A stretch of 36,645 bases of DNA from Nitrospirota bacterium (lineage in GTDB: Bacteria > Nitrospirota > Thermodesulfovibrionia > Thermodesulfovibrionales > Magnetobacteriaceae): assembly GCA_015233015.1 (NCBI GenBank), contig JADFYO010000035.1, forward strand, positions 1 to 36,645, given 5' to 3'. Below the pieces are notes generated by a model. It was not told the DNA's origin. It did no database searches and saw only the letters and a program-made list of their open reading frames with translations. Positions 17,501-23,674 of this stretch are shown in pieces. The stretch's first letter is position 1; every line of letters begins with the position of its first letter. The translations under genes were made by a program, and so were the position numbers.

Positions 17501-17807
17501 GTGGGACGAACACTATCGAGAACAACTGAAGGATGAGTTCGTCTATCTTTGTAGTAAGGCTGGGACATTCTACGAGGGTATTGGTGACTGGAACAAAGGC
17601 ATAGAGTGTTATAAGGCAGCGATAGAGGCCGACAACCTTAGGGAGGAGTGTTACAGGCGCACGATAACATCCTACCTGAGGGCAGGGTTAAAGCCCGAGG
17701 CCCTTGCCCTATACAACAAGTGTAAGCAAACATTTGAGACACAATTGGGCGTCAGCCCATCGGCGGAGACAGAGAAATTGTTTAAGTCGATAATGAAAGC
17801 TGAATGA
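14568..17807 (+). CDS. Giant STAND ATPase/SARP-type transcriptional regulator, copy B
   Basis: 1079 residues with the same order as copy A: Walker A APGGSGKTT (40-48), FVIVFDNYQ, a TPR-like middle, a winged helix (IYTLGRFSIEIDGKPV, LWPDADGDAAATSYRTTLHR) and BTAD. The paralogy reaches upstream: AGGAATCATAGAAC before the ATG is identical in both, and AAGACAAGAC recurs just after each preceding gene. DNA identity is patchy. For example 14799-14884 matches 10513-10598 base for base (86 bases), while residues of about 540-810 differ widely. This mosaic suggests duplication followed by gene conversion at the ends or diversifying change in the sensor part. It ends convergently, 40 bases from the toxin gene on the other strand. 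Confidence 0.9.
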   Translation: MAAAVLSKITAPDLDGVIEREACFRAIDKSLNKQVVWISAPGGSGKTTLTASYLKNRGNPFIWYHMDEMDIDAASFFYYMSLAVTMLPRQKKQITLPEFSSEYFNNVQGFAARYFKQLFSGIKESTDSKATHDPFVIVFDNYQSAPADSIVHDVIVRGLFPLMPAGFAACVISRGEPPIEYAEIRRNDGLGLVEWNDLLFTLDDTLKLVKASTKTEVPEAIIRQLHKKMDGWAAGLTLAIERGDIASFISNIESTGTDEAIFDYFANEILEQTEPVERECLLKTAYLKEFSIPMAERLTGCGQTYKILSKKHRQFFITRKHTDSGLMFQYHDLFHDFLLSRAKEHFTKQHEGEITRRAVDVLEENGYFEAAAQLCIDTSDIEKLSSIMLKHTAPMIAQGRGAMLDKWFTAIADDFIKDQPWLLYWKGMTKLQANPALARESLEAAYTKFKSMNDPEGLFSAFCAVVDTFIYQWKDFHPLDNWIQEFDIMAKLYDFASTPLISPELRHRTTISIFSALMYRQPGHPRISYWEEEVLKILRGSQNIMQLMSLGHTIVIYYLWTGRIYKAGVVVDMLSPAVEKTTGHALPILMFNRSKSLYLCYTAYYKQSMMLIEESLKIAQEYDIHMFDLMYYNIGIYNSLSVGNNEIAEEYLKKMESVMNSVQSFTQIFYHHFTSLVTLSRGDYSSAIEYNKIAIELRTEAGISYTPYEYSHAYILAETGQYEKARQYIKKCFNTGAVNGSTLFFNYTCPMLEALIALYENDEVQFVEKITSGIGVSKAMGMRFTVFLQSAMKRLCTAALERNIEPDFIKDMIKDHNITPGDYKHDSWPYPVKIYTLGRFSIEIDGKPVKFSGKTQKKPLEMLKAVIALGGKDISITHLSDALWPDADGDAAATSYRTTLHRLRKLLSADYEIILSSDSYIAINPDYCWIDVWVLRDIIDEFKKMIVLSDAGQKIYELYDKAVTIYKSGFLPGEQGQPWDEHYREQLKDEFVYLCSKAGTFYEGIGDWNKGIECYKAAIEADNLREECYRRTITSYLRAGLKPEALALYNKCKQTFETQLGVSPSAETEKLFKSIMKAE

Positions 17808-17847
17808 CTGTGAGCTTATATCAGATCTGGTGTCTCAGCATATCAGG

Positions 17848-18192
17848 CTATTTCAAATCCAGTAGGTCTCTTAATGAGCTTTCCATTGATAGAATATCAT
17901 TTTTAGAGAGCTTTCCTAATCTCAATAAAATTAGTGATCTATCAATAGTCGAAATGGCAGCCTTTATTGATGATGGTTTTAACAAACCTGCTTCATGCCA
18001 ATCAGTAATTAGGCATTGTCCTATTCCGCTGGTTTTCCATGTTTGGCTCGTAACTGCCATGATAACAACATCAGAAGAGATATTATTGTAGATATTTGAG
18101 CTTATGATTACTGCAGGTCGTTTCTTAAGGGTATTATGGTTACTAAAGGGGAAAGGAACAAGAACAACATCTCCCCTTTCACAGACTGTCAT
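17848..18192 (-). CDS. PemK/MazF-type mRNA interferase toxin
   Basis: 114 residues from ATG at 18192, chosen because CERGDVVLVPFPFSN directly follows it; upstream in-frame Met codons would run through the antitoxin gene. The family signature is visible: RGDVVLVPFPF, KKRPAVIIS, VVIMAVTS and the C-terminal LLRLGKLS. MazF/PemK proteins cut mRNA at short sequence motifs. The start codon lies inside the last codons of the antitoxin gene (14-base overlap), which implies translational coupling, antitoxin first. Confidence 0.88.
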   Translation of the reverse strand: MTVCERGDVVLVPFPFSNHNTLKKRPAVIISSNIYNNISSDVVIMAVTSQTWKTSGIGQCLITDWHEAGLLKPSSIKAAISTIDRSLILLRLGKLSKNDILSMESSLRDLLDLK

Positions 18193-18376
18193 AAACAGCA
18201 TCCTCATCGTTATTCCAGACTGCATCAAATACAGGACCCGACAGCTCCTGATAAGTTTTAACGAGAAGAGTTTTTTCCTTTTTCACTTCAATAAATTGAA
18301 TATAGTCAAAAACCTCTGCCAGAAGATTCTCCGGCAGTTTATCTATCTCGCTTTTAATCATATCTTTAACAGACAT
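18179..18376 (-). CDS. Antitoxin of the PemK/MazF pair (DUF2281-like)
   Basis: 65 residues from ATG at 18376, with GGAGG five bases upstream; a GTG two codons earlier lies within the ribosome site and is not used. The sequence MSVKDMIKSEIDKLPENLLA followed by EVFDYIQFIEVKKEK resembles DUF2281-type antitoxins (short helical N-terminus, then a linker). The acidic tail AVWNNDEDAVYDSL would fold on the toxin. The N-terminal part presumably dimerises or binds DNA. It precedes and overlaps the toxin gene. Confidence 0.78.
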   Translation of the reverse strand: MSVKDMIKSEIDKLPENLLAEVFDYIQFIEVKKEKTLLVKTYQELSGPVFDAVWNNDEDAVYDSL

Positions 18377-18457
18377 AGTCACCTCCTGCCCATATATTAA
18401 AATTATAACTTTATTACGCTAACTCTTTCCATTCTTTTTTTGCCGTCACCCCCAATT

Positions 18458-18489
18458 TGTAACAGATATGTAATGCCTCGTCAGTTATT
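18458..18489 (+). promoter_or_regulatory. Candidate operator: TGTAAC boxes, same geometry as 13564
   Basis: TGTAACA (18458-18464) and TGTAAT (18469-18474) are 11 bases apart, and GTTAT at 18484-18488 lies where the inverted third site occurs in the upstream copy. The surrounding bases also agree (ATATGTAA in both). It lies about 55 bases before the 13-codon reading frame at 18542. Confidence 0.5.
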
Positions 18490-18541
18490 ATAAGCTTAAC
18501 GTTGTCATCGTAGATTCCTTTTAGGGAAGGAGGAAAAGAAG

Positions 18542-18583
18542 ATGGGTCTTGCTGAGGCGTTATACATGGAGGAAACGATATGA
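18542..18583 (+). CDS. 13-codon upstream reading frame / leader peptide
   Basis: ATG 18542 is preceded by a strong AAGGAGG at a proper distance. It encodes MGLAEALYMEETI. Its TGA overlaps the ATG of the next gene (ATGA), and the second gene's GGAGG lies within it. This arrangement fits translational coupling or a leader. It may equally be a decayed gene start; no family is recognised. Confidence 0.4.
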   Translation: MGLAEALYMEETI

Positions 18584-18750
18584 AATCAAGTTATCTCATG
18601 AGCATTTACAGGAACGAGGGACCACTATCATTAGTGGGCATCGTCAAGTACATTTCATCGGAAGAAACAAAGGTTTTCAAGACGTTAGAAGAACTGGAGG
18701 CGATAATCAGAGAAATCGCAGAGACATCGCAAGTCAGGGATGAGCTGTAA
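18580..18750 (+). CDS. Small conserved-looking protein, 56 residues
   Basis: ATG 18580 with GGAGG 7 bases upstream opens a 57-codon frame. The product starts MKSSYLMSIYRNEGP, has LVGIVKYISSEETKVFKTLE and then a charged helix (ELEAIIREIAE). It looks like a compact beta-strand/helix protein and resembles small uncharacterised proteins of the pattern 'YLxxIYRR...VGIVE...FxxxEEL' that I have seen in related bacteria; this recollection was not checked. The base pattern and ribosome site support a real gene. It is preceded by TGTAAC boxes like those upstream of 13672, so it may belong to the regulon of the SARP-type proteins. Confidence 0.68.
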   Translation: MKSSYLMSIYRNEGPLSLVGIVKYISSEETKVFKTLEELEAIIREIAETSQVRDEL

Positions 18751-18785
18751 GGCGATTCTATAGATAATTTAACCATTGCCGTAAT

Positions 18786-18814
18786 TTGACAAATTAAATT
18801 CTATGTGCTATACT
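18786..18814 (+). promoter_or_regulatory. Strong sigma70 promoter of the tRNA pair
   Basis: TTGACA (18786-18791), 17-base AT-rich spacer, TATACT (18809-18814). The first tRNA begins 10 bases beyond the -10 box, so the precursor leader would be only a few bases long. Confidence 0.85.
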
Positions 18815-18823
18815 CGCAGGGTT

Positions 18824-18896
18824 GAGCCGCTAGCTCAGCTGGTAGAGCACCGCCCTTTTAAGGCGGGCGTCCTGGGTTCGAATCCCAGGCGGCTCA
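18824..18896 (+). tRNA. tRNA-Lys (anticodon TTT)
   Basis: Full cloverleaf: acceptor GAGCCGC/GCGGCTC with discriminator A, D arm GCTC...GAGC, anticodon arm CCGCC-CTTTTAA-GGCGG with anticodon TTT, and T arm CTGGG-TTCGAAT-CCCAG. The 3' CCA is not encoded. Confidence 0.96.
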
Positions 18897-18902
18897 TAAT
18901 GC

Positions 18903-18980
18903 GTCCCTATCGTCTAGCCCGGCCTAGGACGTCGGCCTTTCACGTCGATAACACGGGTTCGAATCCCGTTGGGGACGCCA
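18903..18980 (+). tRNA. tRNA-Glu (anticodon TTC)
   Basis: Acceptor GTCCCTA pairs with TGGGGAC (one G-T pair), anticodon arm TCGGC-CTTTCAC-GTCGA with anticodon TTC, T arm ACGGG-TTCGAAT-CCCGT, discriminator G and an encoded CCA at 18978-18980. It lies 6 bases after tRNA-Lys, so both derive from one precursor. Unlike its neighbour it encodes CCA. Confidence 0.95.
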
Positions 18981-19092
18981 ATTAAATACTTATATGTCAA
19001 TGGCTTATCTTCGCAAGCCCCCCCCAGTACCGTCACCAACCCGTCGCCAGCTTTTTTCAGGCTACTGTTTTTGAAAAATATCGTTTCCTTTT

Positions 19093-19579
19093 TCACTGAA
19101 TTTTTTTAAAGTCTTCCTGTACTTCTTTCTTTGCCTCTACATGAAAGGGTCTTGGTACTATTTTTCTCCAGCCATTACTCTTAAGAAGTCTATAGATTGT
19201 TGTTTTGTGAACTGGATGCCCTAAGGCCTGCTCAAGAGCACTCTGAATTTCTTTAGCAGTAGCTATCTTACCAGTAAGAGCTCTCTCCCGTTCGAGACGT
19301 GCTTTTTCCTCCTCTATCGTCAAATAACAACGACGCCTTCCTCCTTTCCCTGGTCTTTCAACTACTATAGGGCCTATACGATTGTATTCGGAAATCAGAT
19401 TGTGTACCGTTTGTTCTGCAAGTCCGGGATGCAGAGCAATCTCTTTGACTGGTCTTGGAGCTATCAGTGCATTGAGTAAACCCAACCATTTTTGCACACG
19501 CCTGCCATGCTTCTATGTGTCCCTTCCAATAGCTGGACGCCTTTGAGACTGATTCCTTCTTCCCTTTGCTCGTCATCAT
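19093..19579 (-). pseudogene. IS630-family transposase remnant, frameshifted, catalytic domain lost
   Basis: The frame starting at ATG 19579 (AGGAGG upstream) gives SYWKGHIEAWQAC and then leaves frame near 19497. The next frame carries the helix-turn-helix region of IS630-type transposases (QKWLGLLNALIAPRPVKEIA, GLAEQTVHNLISEYN, a winged-helix TIYRLLKSNGWRKIVPRPFH) and stops at 19093 after VQEDFKK. The DDE catalytic domain that should follow (starting around an EDFKKN motif) is absent. Two lesions are thus seen: an internal frameshift and a 3' truncation. No terminal inverted repeats could be identified. It lies beside the tRNA pair. Confidence 0.78.
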
Positions 19580-19651
19580 GAACCTCCTGCTTTCGGCTCA
19601 TTATGACATCTAACTTTCCCCTTGTAAAGATGGGTTCTTGACGCTTACATT

Positions 19652-20446
19652 TTAACTGATGTCTGTGGCATCTCCATTTTGTTGTATTATAAATTTATCC
19701 ATAAGCACTATTTTATCGTGAGTATCTTTATCAGATTCCTTGTTGATATCAATTTCAATGCCACCGATGTAAATGATGTCTATCTCATCTGTTTTAGCAA
19801 GTTTTATAAGCTGTTGCTTTATCCATGGAATTTGGTCACGATATGAGTTAATCGTAACCTCTAATAAATCATGACCAAGTGGCTTCTGTTTTATATTATG
19901 AATGTTAATAGTTTTTTTTATATACCTGCTAAGCGCTCTCAGGTCAAAATCCGAGGGCATTTTCATCCCTTTAACTATTTGATCATAACAAGACTTTATA
20001 GCCCCACATGCAGGAGTAGAACTGTCGTGTCCGTATCTTACAAACGAACCGAACTCTTCTGTGTTGCCGTTATAGCCTATATGTGATAAGTTTAAAATCA
20101 TCAGCTTATCATCTTCTTTTACCGGCACATGATGTGCAGCTGGCAAGAGGCTCTCATAAGTCTTTATTTTAGGTAAAAATATCCCTCCAAAAAGACGCAT
20201 ATTGTAGAATTTTTCTATTTGAATTAAAGTATCGTTATCAATAATTGAATGATAAAACCTCCTCATCTCGTGCTTTATATTGTCTATGACTGTAGTGCAT
20301 TGCTCATCAAGACAGTTTATTACAACCACAACTACATTAACCCCAAGATATACATTATATCTTTCCATTATACTATGGATAACTTCACACAACTGGTGTA
20401 TATCTATTGCCTTTATAAGAAAATTGTCAGCCGACACTTGTTCCAT
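19652..20446 (-). CDS. LCIB/C-like (beta-carbonic-anhydrase fold) family protein
   Basis: 264 residues, GGGAG before ATG. No exact family name is certain, but landmarks of the LCIB/C family, first described in algal CO2-concentrating systems, appear in order: AAHHVPVKEDD (103-113), LNLSHIGYNG with His122, a variable loop with FVRYGHDSSTPACGAIKSC (Arg137, Cys147) and a C-terminal IIYIGGIEID (about 224-233) followed by a hydrophobic strand ending KFII. In that family the His of HIG and Cys of ACGA help bind zinc. Some family members interconvert CO2 and bicarbonate; others are inactive. The local sequence is AT-rich. The next gene upstream is a coiled-coil protein on the same strand, 150 bases away. 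Confidence 0.5.
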   Translation of the reverse strand: MEQVSADNFLIKAIDIHQLCEVIHSIMERYNVYLGVNVVVVVINCLDEQCTTVIDNIKHEMRRFYHSIIDNDTLIQIEKFYNMRLFGGIFLPKIKTYESLLPAAHHVPVKEDDKLMILNLSHIGYNGNTEEFGSFVRYGHDSSTPACGAIKSCYDQIVKGMKMPSDFDLRALSRYIKKTINIHNIKQKPLGHDLLEVTINSYRDQIPWIKQQLIKLAKTDEIDIIYIGGIEIDINKESDKDTHDKIVLMDKFIIQQNGDATDIS

Positions 20447-20574
20447 ATTTATATCTCCCGTTTCAGAGTATCAAACCATCCTATTAGGCTATCCGCAGAT
20501 AAAGTGTAGCAGTAGTTTATATAAAGTGGCAAGCTTCTCAGCCTGCCTAATCCATAGTGAGTATAGCCGTTCTC

Positions 20575-20612
20575 TTATAAAAAAAGAAACGGGGTTCACT
20601 CCCCCTTTTCCT
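20575..20612 (-). terminator. Possible terminator after the coiled-coil gene
   Basis: On the minus strand a short GGGG-AGTGAA-CCCC stem overlaps the stop codon of the coiled-coil gene and is followed by GTTTC and a run of seven T. The stem is short, so the call is tentative. Confidence 0.35.
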
Positions 20613-21606
20613 GTTCCCTTATAATCACACGCTGCCCTGAAGCACCTTCAATAGCCTTTACCGCAATATCTCGCACCTGAAGTCCAGCCTCGCTTGCCCT
20701 TTGCGTAAGCTGGCGGATCATCTCATCCTGCTCCTTGATTTTAGCCTCCAGAGATGCAACCATCTGTTTATTGAGTTTTCTCTCGCCCTCAATTTCCTTC
20801 GATAGAAGTGCTGCCTCGTGCTTATATTTTACTTCCAATCCACTCAGAACTGCCTTCTCTGTATCTTTGACAGCCTTTTCTAGTTCCGAAGGGAATGATG
20901 CAGCCTTGGCTTTTAACTCGTTATACTCTTTCTCCTTTGCCGCAAGTGCAGACACTCTTTCTGCTATATCCCTGTTAAAGGCTTCGCGTTTTTCTTGTAG
21001 TTCTTTTTCTTGGGCCGCCTTTTTAGCCTCGTATTCGTCGGTCTCTTTCTTCTTTTTCAACTGGAAACTGTAGTTATACTCCTCCTCGGCACGCTGTTTC
21101 TCTTTTTTGGACAGAGCATCTTTTTCTTTTGCCGTTGCCTCGTACTCCGCCTGCTCCTTTTTCCACAGAAGTCTCTTTTCGGTTATTTCGTCTTCCAGAG
21201 CTTGTCTCTTTTGAGTTATCTCCGACTCAAACTTCTCCTTTCTCTCCTTCTGAGCCAACAACAATGCCGCGAGGCTGTCAGCGTTGACCGCTATTTCATG
21301 CACTTCCTCAAGGTTTCTCTTTTCAATGCTAATAGCCTGCTGAAGGCCAGTCAGGGTTTTATATTCGGCAATGAGTTTCTCCTCAAGGCCGTCAAGCGAA
21401 TTCACGATATCAACTTTGATGTTCGCAAGGTTCTTTACAATCTTCTCCATACTGGTATCCGATGCAACCTCTACGATCTCCTTCTCTTCATGTTTCTTCT
21501 TTTCAGCCTGCCTATCGATGGTTTTTTGCTCCCTGACTTTGACCAATAACTCGTTATAGGCAGCCAGTATCTCATTTTTCGTGCTTTTTGACATGTCCTT
21601 TTCCAT
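20596..21606 (-). CDS. Long coiled-coil protein, function unknown
   Basis: 336 residues. Apart from a short N-terminus and C-terminus, residues of about 15-300 are rich in Lys, Glu, Ala and Gln with regular heptads (for example EKEIVEVASDTSMEKIV, EKRLLWKKEQAEYEATAKE, QEKELQEKREAFNRDIAERV). It has no signal peptide or membrane segment. The C-terminal ASGQRVIIREQEKGE is polar. No enzymatic motif is visible. It may be a cytoplasmic scaffold or filament-forming protein. GGGGGAA stands before ATG 21606; ATG 21594 is an alternative start. The downstream gene on this strand is the LCIB-like protein, and a possible terminator lies between the two. Confidence 0.7.
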   Translation of the reverse strand: MEKDMSKSTKNEILAAYNELLVKVREQKTIDRQAEKKKHEEKEIVEVASDTSMEKIVKNLANIKVDIVNSLDGLEEKLIAEYKTLTGLQQAISIEKRNLEEVHEIAVNADSLAALLLAQKERKEKFESEITQKRQALEDEITEKRLLWKKEQAEYEATAKEKDALSKKEKQRAEEEYNYSFQLKKKKETDEYEAKKAAQEKELQEKREAFNRDIAERVSALAAKEKEYNELKAKAASFPSELEKAVKDTEKAVLSGLEVKYKHEAALLSKEIEGERKLNKQMVASLEAKIKEQDEMIRQLTQRASEAGLQVRDIAVKAIEGASGQRVIIREQEKGE

Positions 21607-21741
21607 ATATCATTCCCCCGCTTTAGTTTAGTTTCCTCTTTTCAACTTATTCCATTTACTGCAACGAGACTGGAGTCGTATTATACTATAACAGAAATCA
21701 CTTTCATTTCTACAATATTGTGCCTGAGATGTAACCCCTTA

Positions 21742-21764
21742 GTTAGGTACATTTTATACCTAAC
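21742..21764. promoter_or_regulatory. Inverted repeat GTTAGGTA-N7-TACCTAAC
   Basis: Perfect 8-base arms with a 7-base spacer, about 135 bases upstream of the coiled-coil gene's start and about 64 bases beyond the flavoprotein's stop. There is no T-run, so an operator fits better than a terminator. Confidence 0.4.
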
Positions 21765-21827
21765 TGGCAACTGGCAAAAATAAGGATTCTAGCCGCATGG
21801 GTGGGTCAATATACATTTCTTCAAGCA

Positions 21828-22475
21828 TCACCGCCCACCAGCAAACCTTACTCCCATCTGAAAGGCCTTCTCGCAATCATCAGGAAATACCTCCTGTCGT
21901 CTCCCTGACTTCTTCTCTGGATCAAAACGGCTTGAAACAACCTTTGAATAATCATCAAACTGGTAAGTGTCGAAGCAGCAAAGGTACTCGGATTCCCCAA
22001 ATATCATCTTGAGATATCTCTCATGGTGGTTGAATAATTGAACGTATCCCCACTCCTTCATCTGATCTTCCGTCACATTCATCGTATAGATGAAGCCTGT
22101 TCTGATCTTATTAGGAAAGAGCGACTGCGGTGGATCAGTATAAGTAAGATTCGGAAACAGCAGACGTTCCATGAATGATTTCATTTCTCCAGAGACACTG
22201 CCAAAATAGATAGGGGAGCCCAAGATAATGGCATCAGTCTGTTCAATTTTGCTGAAGACCGCTGTCAGGTCATCGGCAACAGCGCACTTGCCGTAGCTTT
22301 TACCCCCTATGGTTTTACACGCAAAGCAGCTTACGCATCCCTTGAAGTTCATGTCATATAAGTGAATAAGTTCTGTTTCAGCCCCACATGAGGCTGCACC
22401 TTCAAGAGCCTTTTGAAGCAATGTTGCCGTGTTCCATGTTTTCCTTGGGCTTCCATTTATAGCCATTACCTTCAT
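21828..22475 (-). CDS. Iron-sulfur flavoprotein / NADPH-dependent FMN reductase family
   Basis: 215 residues with a flavodoxin-like fold. MKVMAINGSPRKTWNTATLL (1-20) is the FMN-phosphate loop, and AIILGSPIYFGSVSGEMKSF (near 84-103) the second flavin-binding stretch. Between them lies GCVSCFAC followed by GKC (C-x2-C-x2-C-x8-C, from residue 47), the compact cysteine motif of iron-sulfur flavoproteins that hold a 4Fe-4S cluster. It would transfer electrons in the cytoplasm; donor and acceptor are unknown. A CTGTCCTCC stretch on the plus strand corresponds to a GGAGGACAG ribosome site just before ATG. The creatininase-family gene lies 148 bases upstream on the same strand. Confidence 0.85.
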   Translation of the reverse strand: MKVMAINGSPRKTWNTATLLQKALEGAASCGAETELIHLYDMNFKGCVSCFACKTIGGKSYGKCAVADDLTAVFSKIEQTDAIILGSPIYFGSVSGEMKSFMERLLFPNLTYTDPPQSLFPNKIRTGFIYTMNVTEDQMKEWGYVQLFNHHERYLKMIFGESEYLCCFDTYQFDDYSKVVSSRFDPEKKSGRRQEVFPDDCEKAFQMGVRFAGGR

Positions 22476-22623
22476 GCTGTCCTCCTGTTAGACATGGGGT
22501 TTTCATGTGCACAACCTATCCTATCAATGTCCATTATCTGTCGTCAAGGATTATTGCATGGCTGTCGGTTAGGCGATGGACTGAAATCTCTCATTTCCCC
22601 ATCCTCTCGGCAGCCACGACCTT

Positions 22624-23346
22624 CTAAAACCCCTCAACCACCCCAATCCTATCTATCAATTCTATTATCTTATCAGAAATGATTTTAATGGCCTTCTTAC
22701 CCTTCTCAATTGACGCCTTCTCAGGATTACCCCATACGCCTCCAGGCCAGTATTTTACCTTGTCTCTGACTATGAACGGTTTAGGAAACTGTGGGTATTC
22801 CTCTTTTGCTCTTCCTTTGACGAGATTGGGAGATATGGCAAGCACCATAGATGTCTCAAGTTCCCCGGCGTGGCCGTCATTTTTTGTCTCACATAGGCCA
22901 AAAAGTTCCTTTATAAGCACTTCATACGGCGAGAAGACTGCAATCCTGATATCCTCTAACTCGTTGATTAATATTTCTGATACCTCTTTAATGGCCTCCA
23001 TATGAAGGCTGCCGCCATGCCCCGAGACAAGCAGAACATTCCTTAATCCCTTGCTATACGCATCTCCAACGAGGTCTAAGGTCAAACTCCTCAGCGTTTC
23101 GGCAGTTATCCTTATAGTACCCGGATGATTTCCATTAGAAGTGCATACGCCATAGTGGATTGGAGGGGCAAGAAAGAAATCGCGTTCTTTCTCAGCCATG
23201 TACAAGGCCTCGCTAATACTGATGGTGTCAGTATTTAACGGCAAATGGCTTCCATGCTCTTCAATAGTACCGTATGGAAACACTATAGTCTTTGTCTTTT
23301 TGAGATATTCTGTAAATTCCGCCATTGTGCAGTCTTGAAGTATCAT
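22624..23346 (-). CDS. Creatininase-family amidohydrolase
   Basis: 240 residues. Metal-ligand motifs of the creatininase/MftE family are intact: PYGTIEEHGSHLPLNTD (25-41, Glu, His and Asp ligands), VSGHGGSLHMEA near 108-119, and DGHAGELETSMVL near 157-169. Members hydrolyse cyclic amides or, in the MftE branch, cleave peptides during redox-cofactor maturation; some act in riboflavin or F420-related degradation. The substrate cannot be read from sequence. AAGGAG stands before ATG 23346. It is preceded closely by a possible 41-residue ORF and followed by an iron-sulfur flavoprotein, so a small redox or cofactor operon is conceivable, but this is only positional. Confidence 0.87.
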   Translation of the reverse strand: MILQDCTMAEFTEYLKKTKTIVFPYGTIEEHGSHLPLNTDTISISEALYMAEKERDFFLAPPIHYGVCTSNGNHPGTIRITAETLRSLTLDLVGDAYSKGLRNVLLVSGHGGSLHMEAIKEVSEILINELEDIRIAVFSPYEVLIKELFGLCETKNDGHAGELETSMVLAISPNLVKGRAKEEYPQFPKPFIVRDKVKYWPGGVWGNPEKASIEKGKKAIKIISDKIIELIDRIGVVEGF

Positions 23347-23364
23347 TGGTGACTCCTTATTGGC

Positions 23365-23490
23365 CTATTCAGGCAAAATCTGTCTTGGTTTTGTAAGGCT
23401 TGGAAAATCCAACTCGCTTGAATGTACCATCAGCGGGTTCTCTGTGTCAATTTCCCTCGTATAAACACCACCGCTTTTAAAAAGAGGCAT
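23365..23490 (-). CDS. Possible 41-residue ORF upstream of creatininase gene
   Basis: ATG 23490 opens a 42-codon frame ending TAG at 23365, 18 bases before the creatininase start. The product begins MPLFKSGGVYTREIDTENPL and ends PSLTKPRQILPE, which looks like real protein rather than noise. No Shine-Dalgarno sequence is visible before this ATG. It could be a small gene or the leftover 3' end of a longer one. No family is recognised. Confidence 0.35.
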   Translation of the reverse strand: MPLFKSGGVYTREIDTENPLMVHSSELDFPSLTKPRQILPE

Positions 23491-23515
23491 ATTAACCAAC
23501 TGGGTGTGGTTATTT

Positions 23516-23578
23516 AGACGCTTACGGTTATCTTTAGGTTTGTACCCCGCTCCTGCAGCATATTCCCCCTAAGCGTCT
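23516..23578. promoter_or_regulatory. Inverted repeat AGACGCTTA ... TAAGCGTCT
   Basis: Perfect 9-base arms at 23516-23524 and 23570-23578 enclose 45 bases in the divergent region between the minus-strand creatininase cluster and the Crp/Fnr gene. The arms could form a looped hairpin or two half-sites. Confidence 0.45.
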
Positions 23579-23619
23579 GTAGTTGTGAAACTATCTTGAT
23601 TTTTAACGGGTTATTTGTT

Positions 23620-23633
23620 TATTCTTAAGAATA
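23620..23633. promoter_or_regulatory. Perfect palindrome TATTCTTAAGAATA upstream of crp/fnr gene
   Basis: A 14-base perfect palindrome 41 bases before ATG 23675 of the Crp/Fnr regulator, followed by TATAAA-like sequence. Its position suits autoregulation, but it does not match the classical CRP or FNR half-site (TGTGA or TTGAT). Confidence 0.45.
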
Positions 23634-23674
23634 GTGTATAAAGGTTATTCTGGCGGCTTGAGGGTAGGGACTTA

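Noticed and set aside
10282-17807. STAND ATPases as anti-phage Avs-type defence proteins
   Set aside because: The N-terminal NTPase is similar in kind, but the C-terminus is a winged helix plus BTAD with no nuclease or other toxic effector domain, so transcription control is the better reading.
18803-18985. Open frame across the tRNA region
   Set aside because: It overlaps two clear tRNA genes on the same strand; open frames over tRNAs are common artefacts.
23365-23490. RiPP precursor for a mycofactocin-like pathway
   Set aside because: No terminal Val-Tyr motif, no radical SAM enzyme and no MftB-like gene are nearby.
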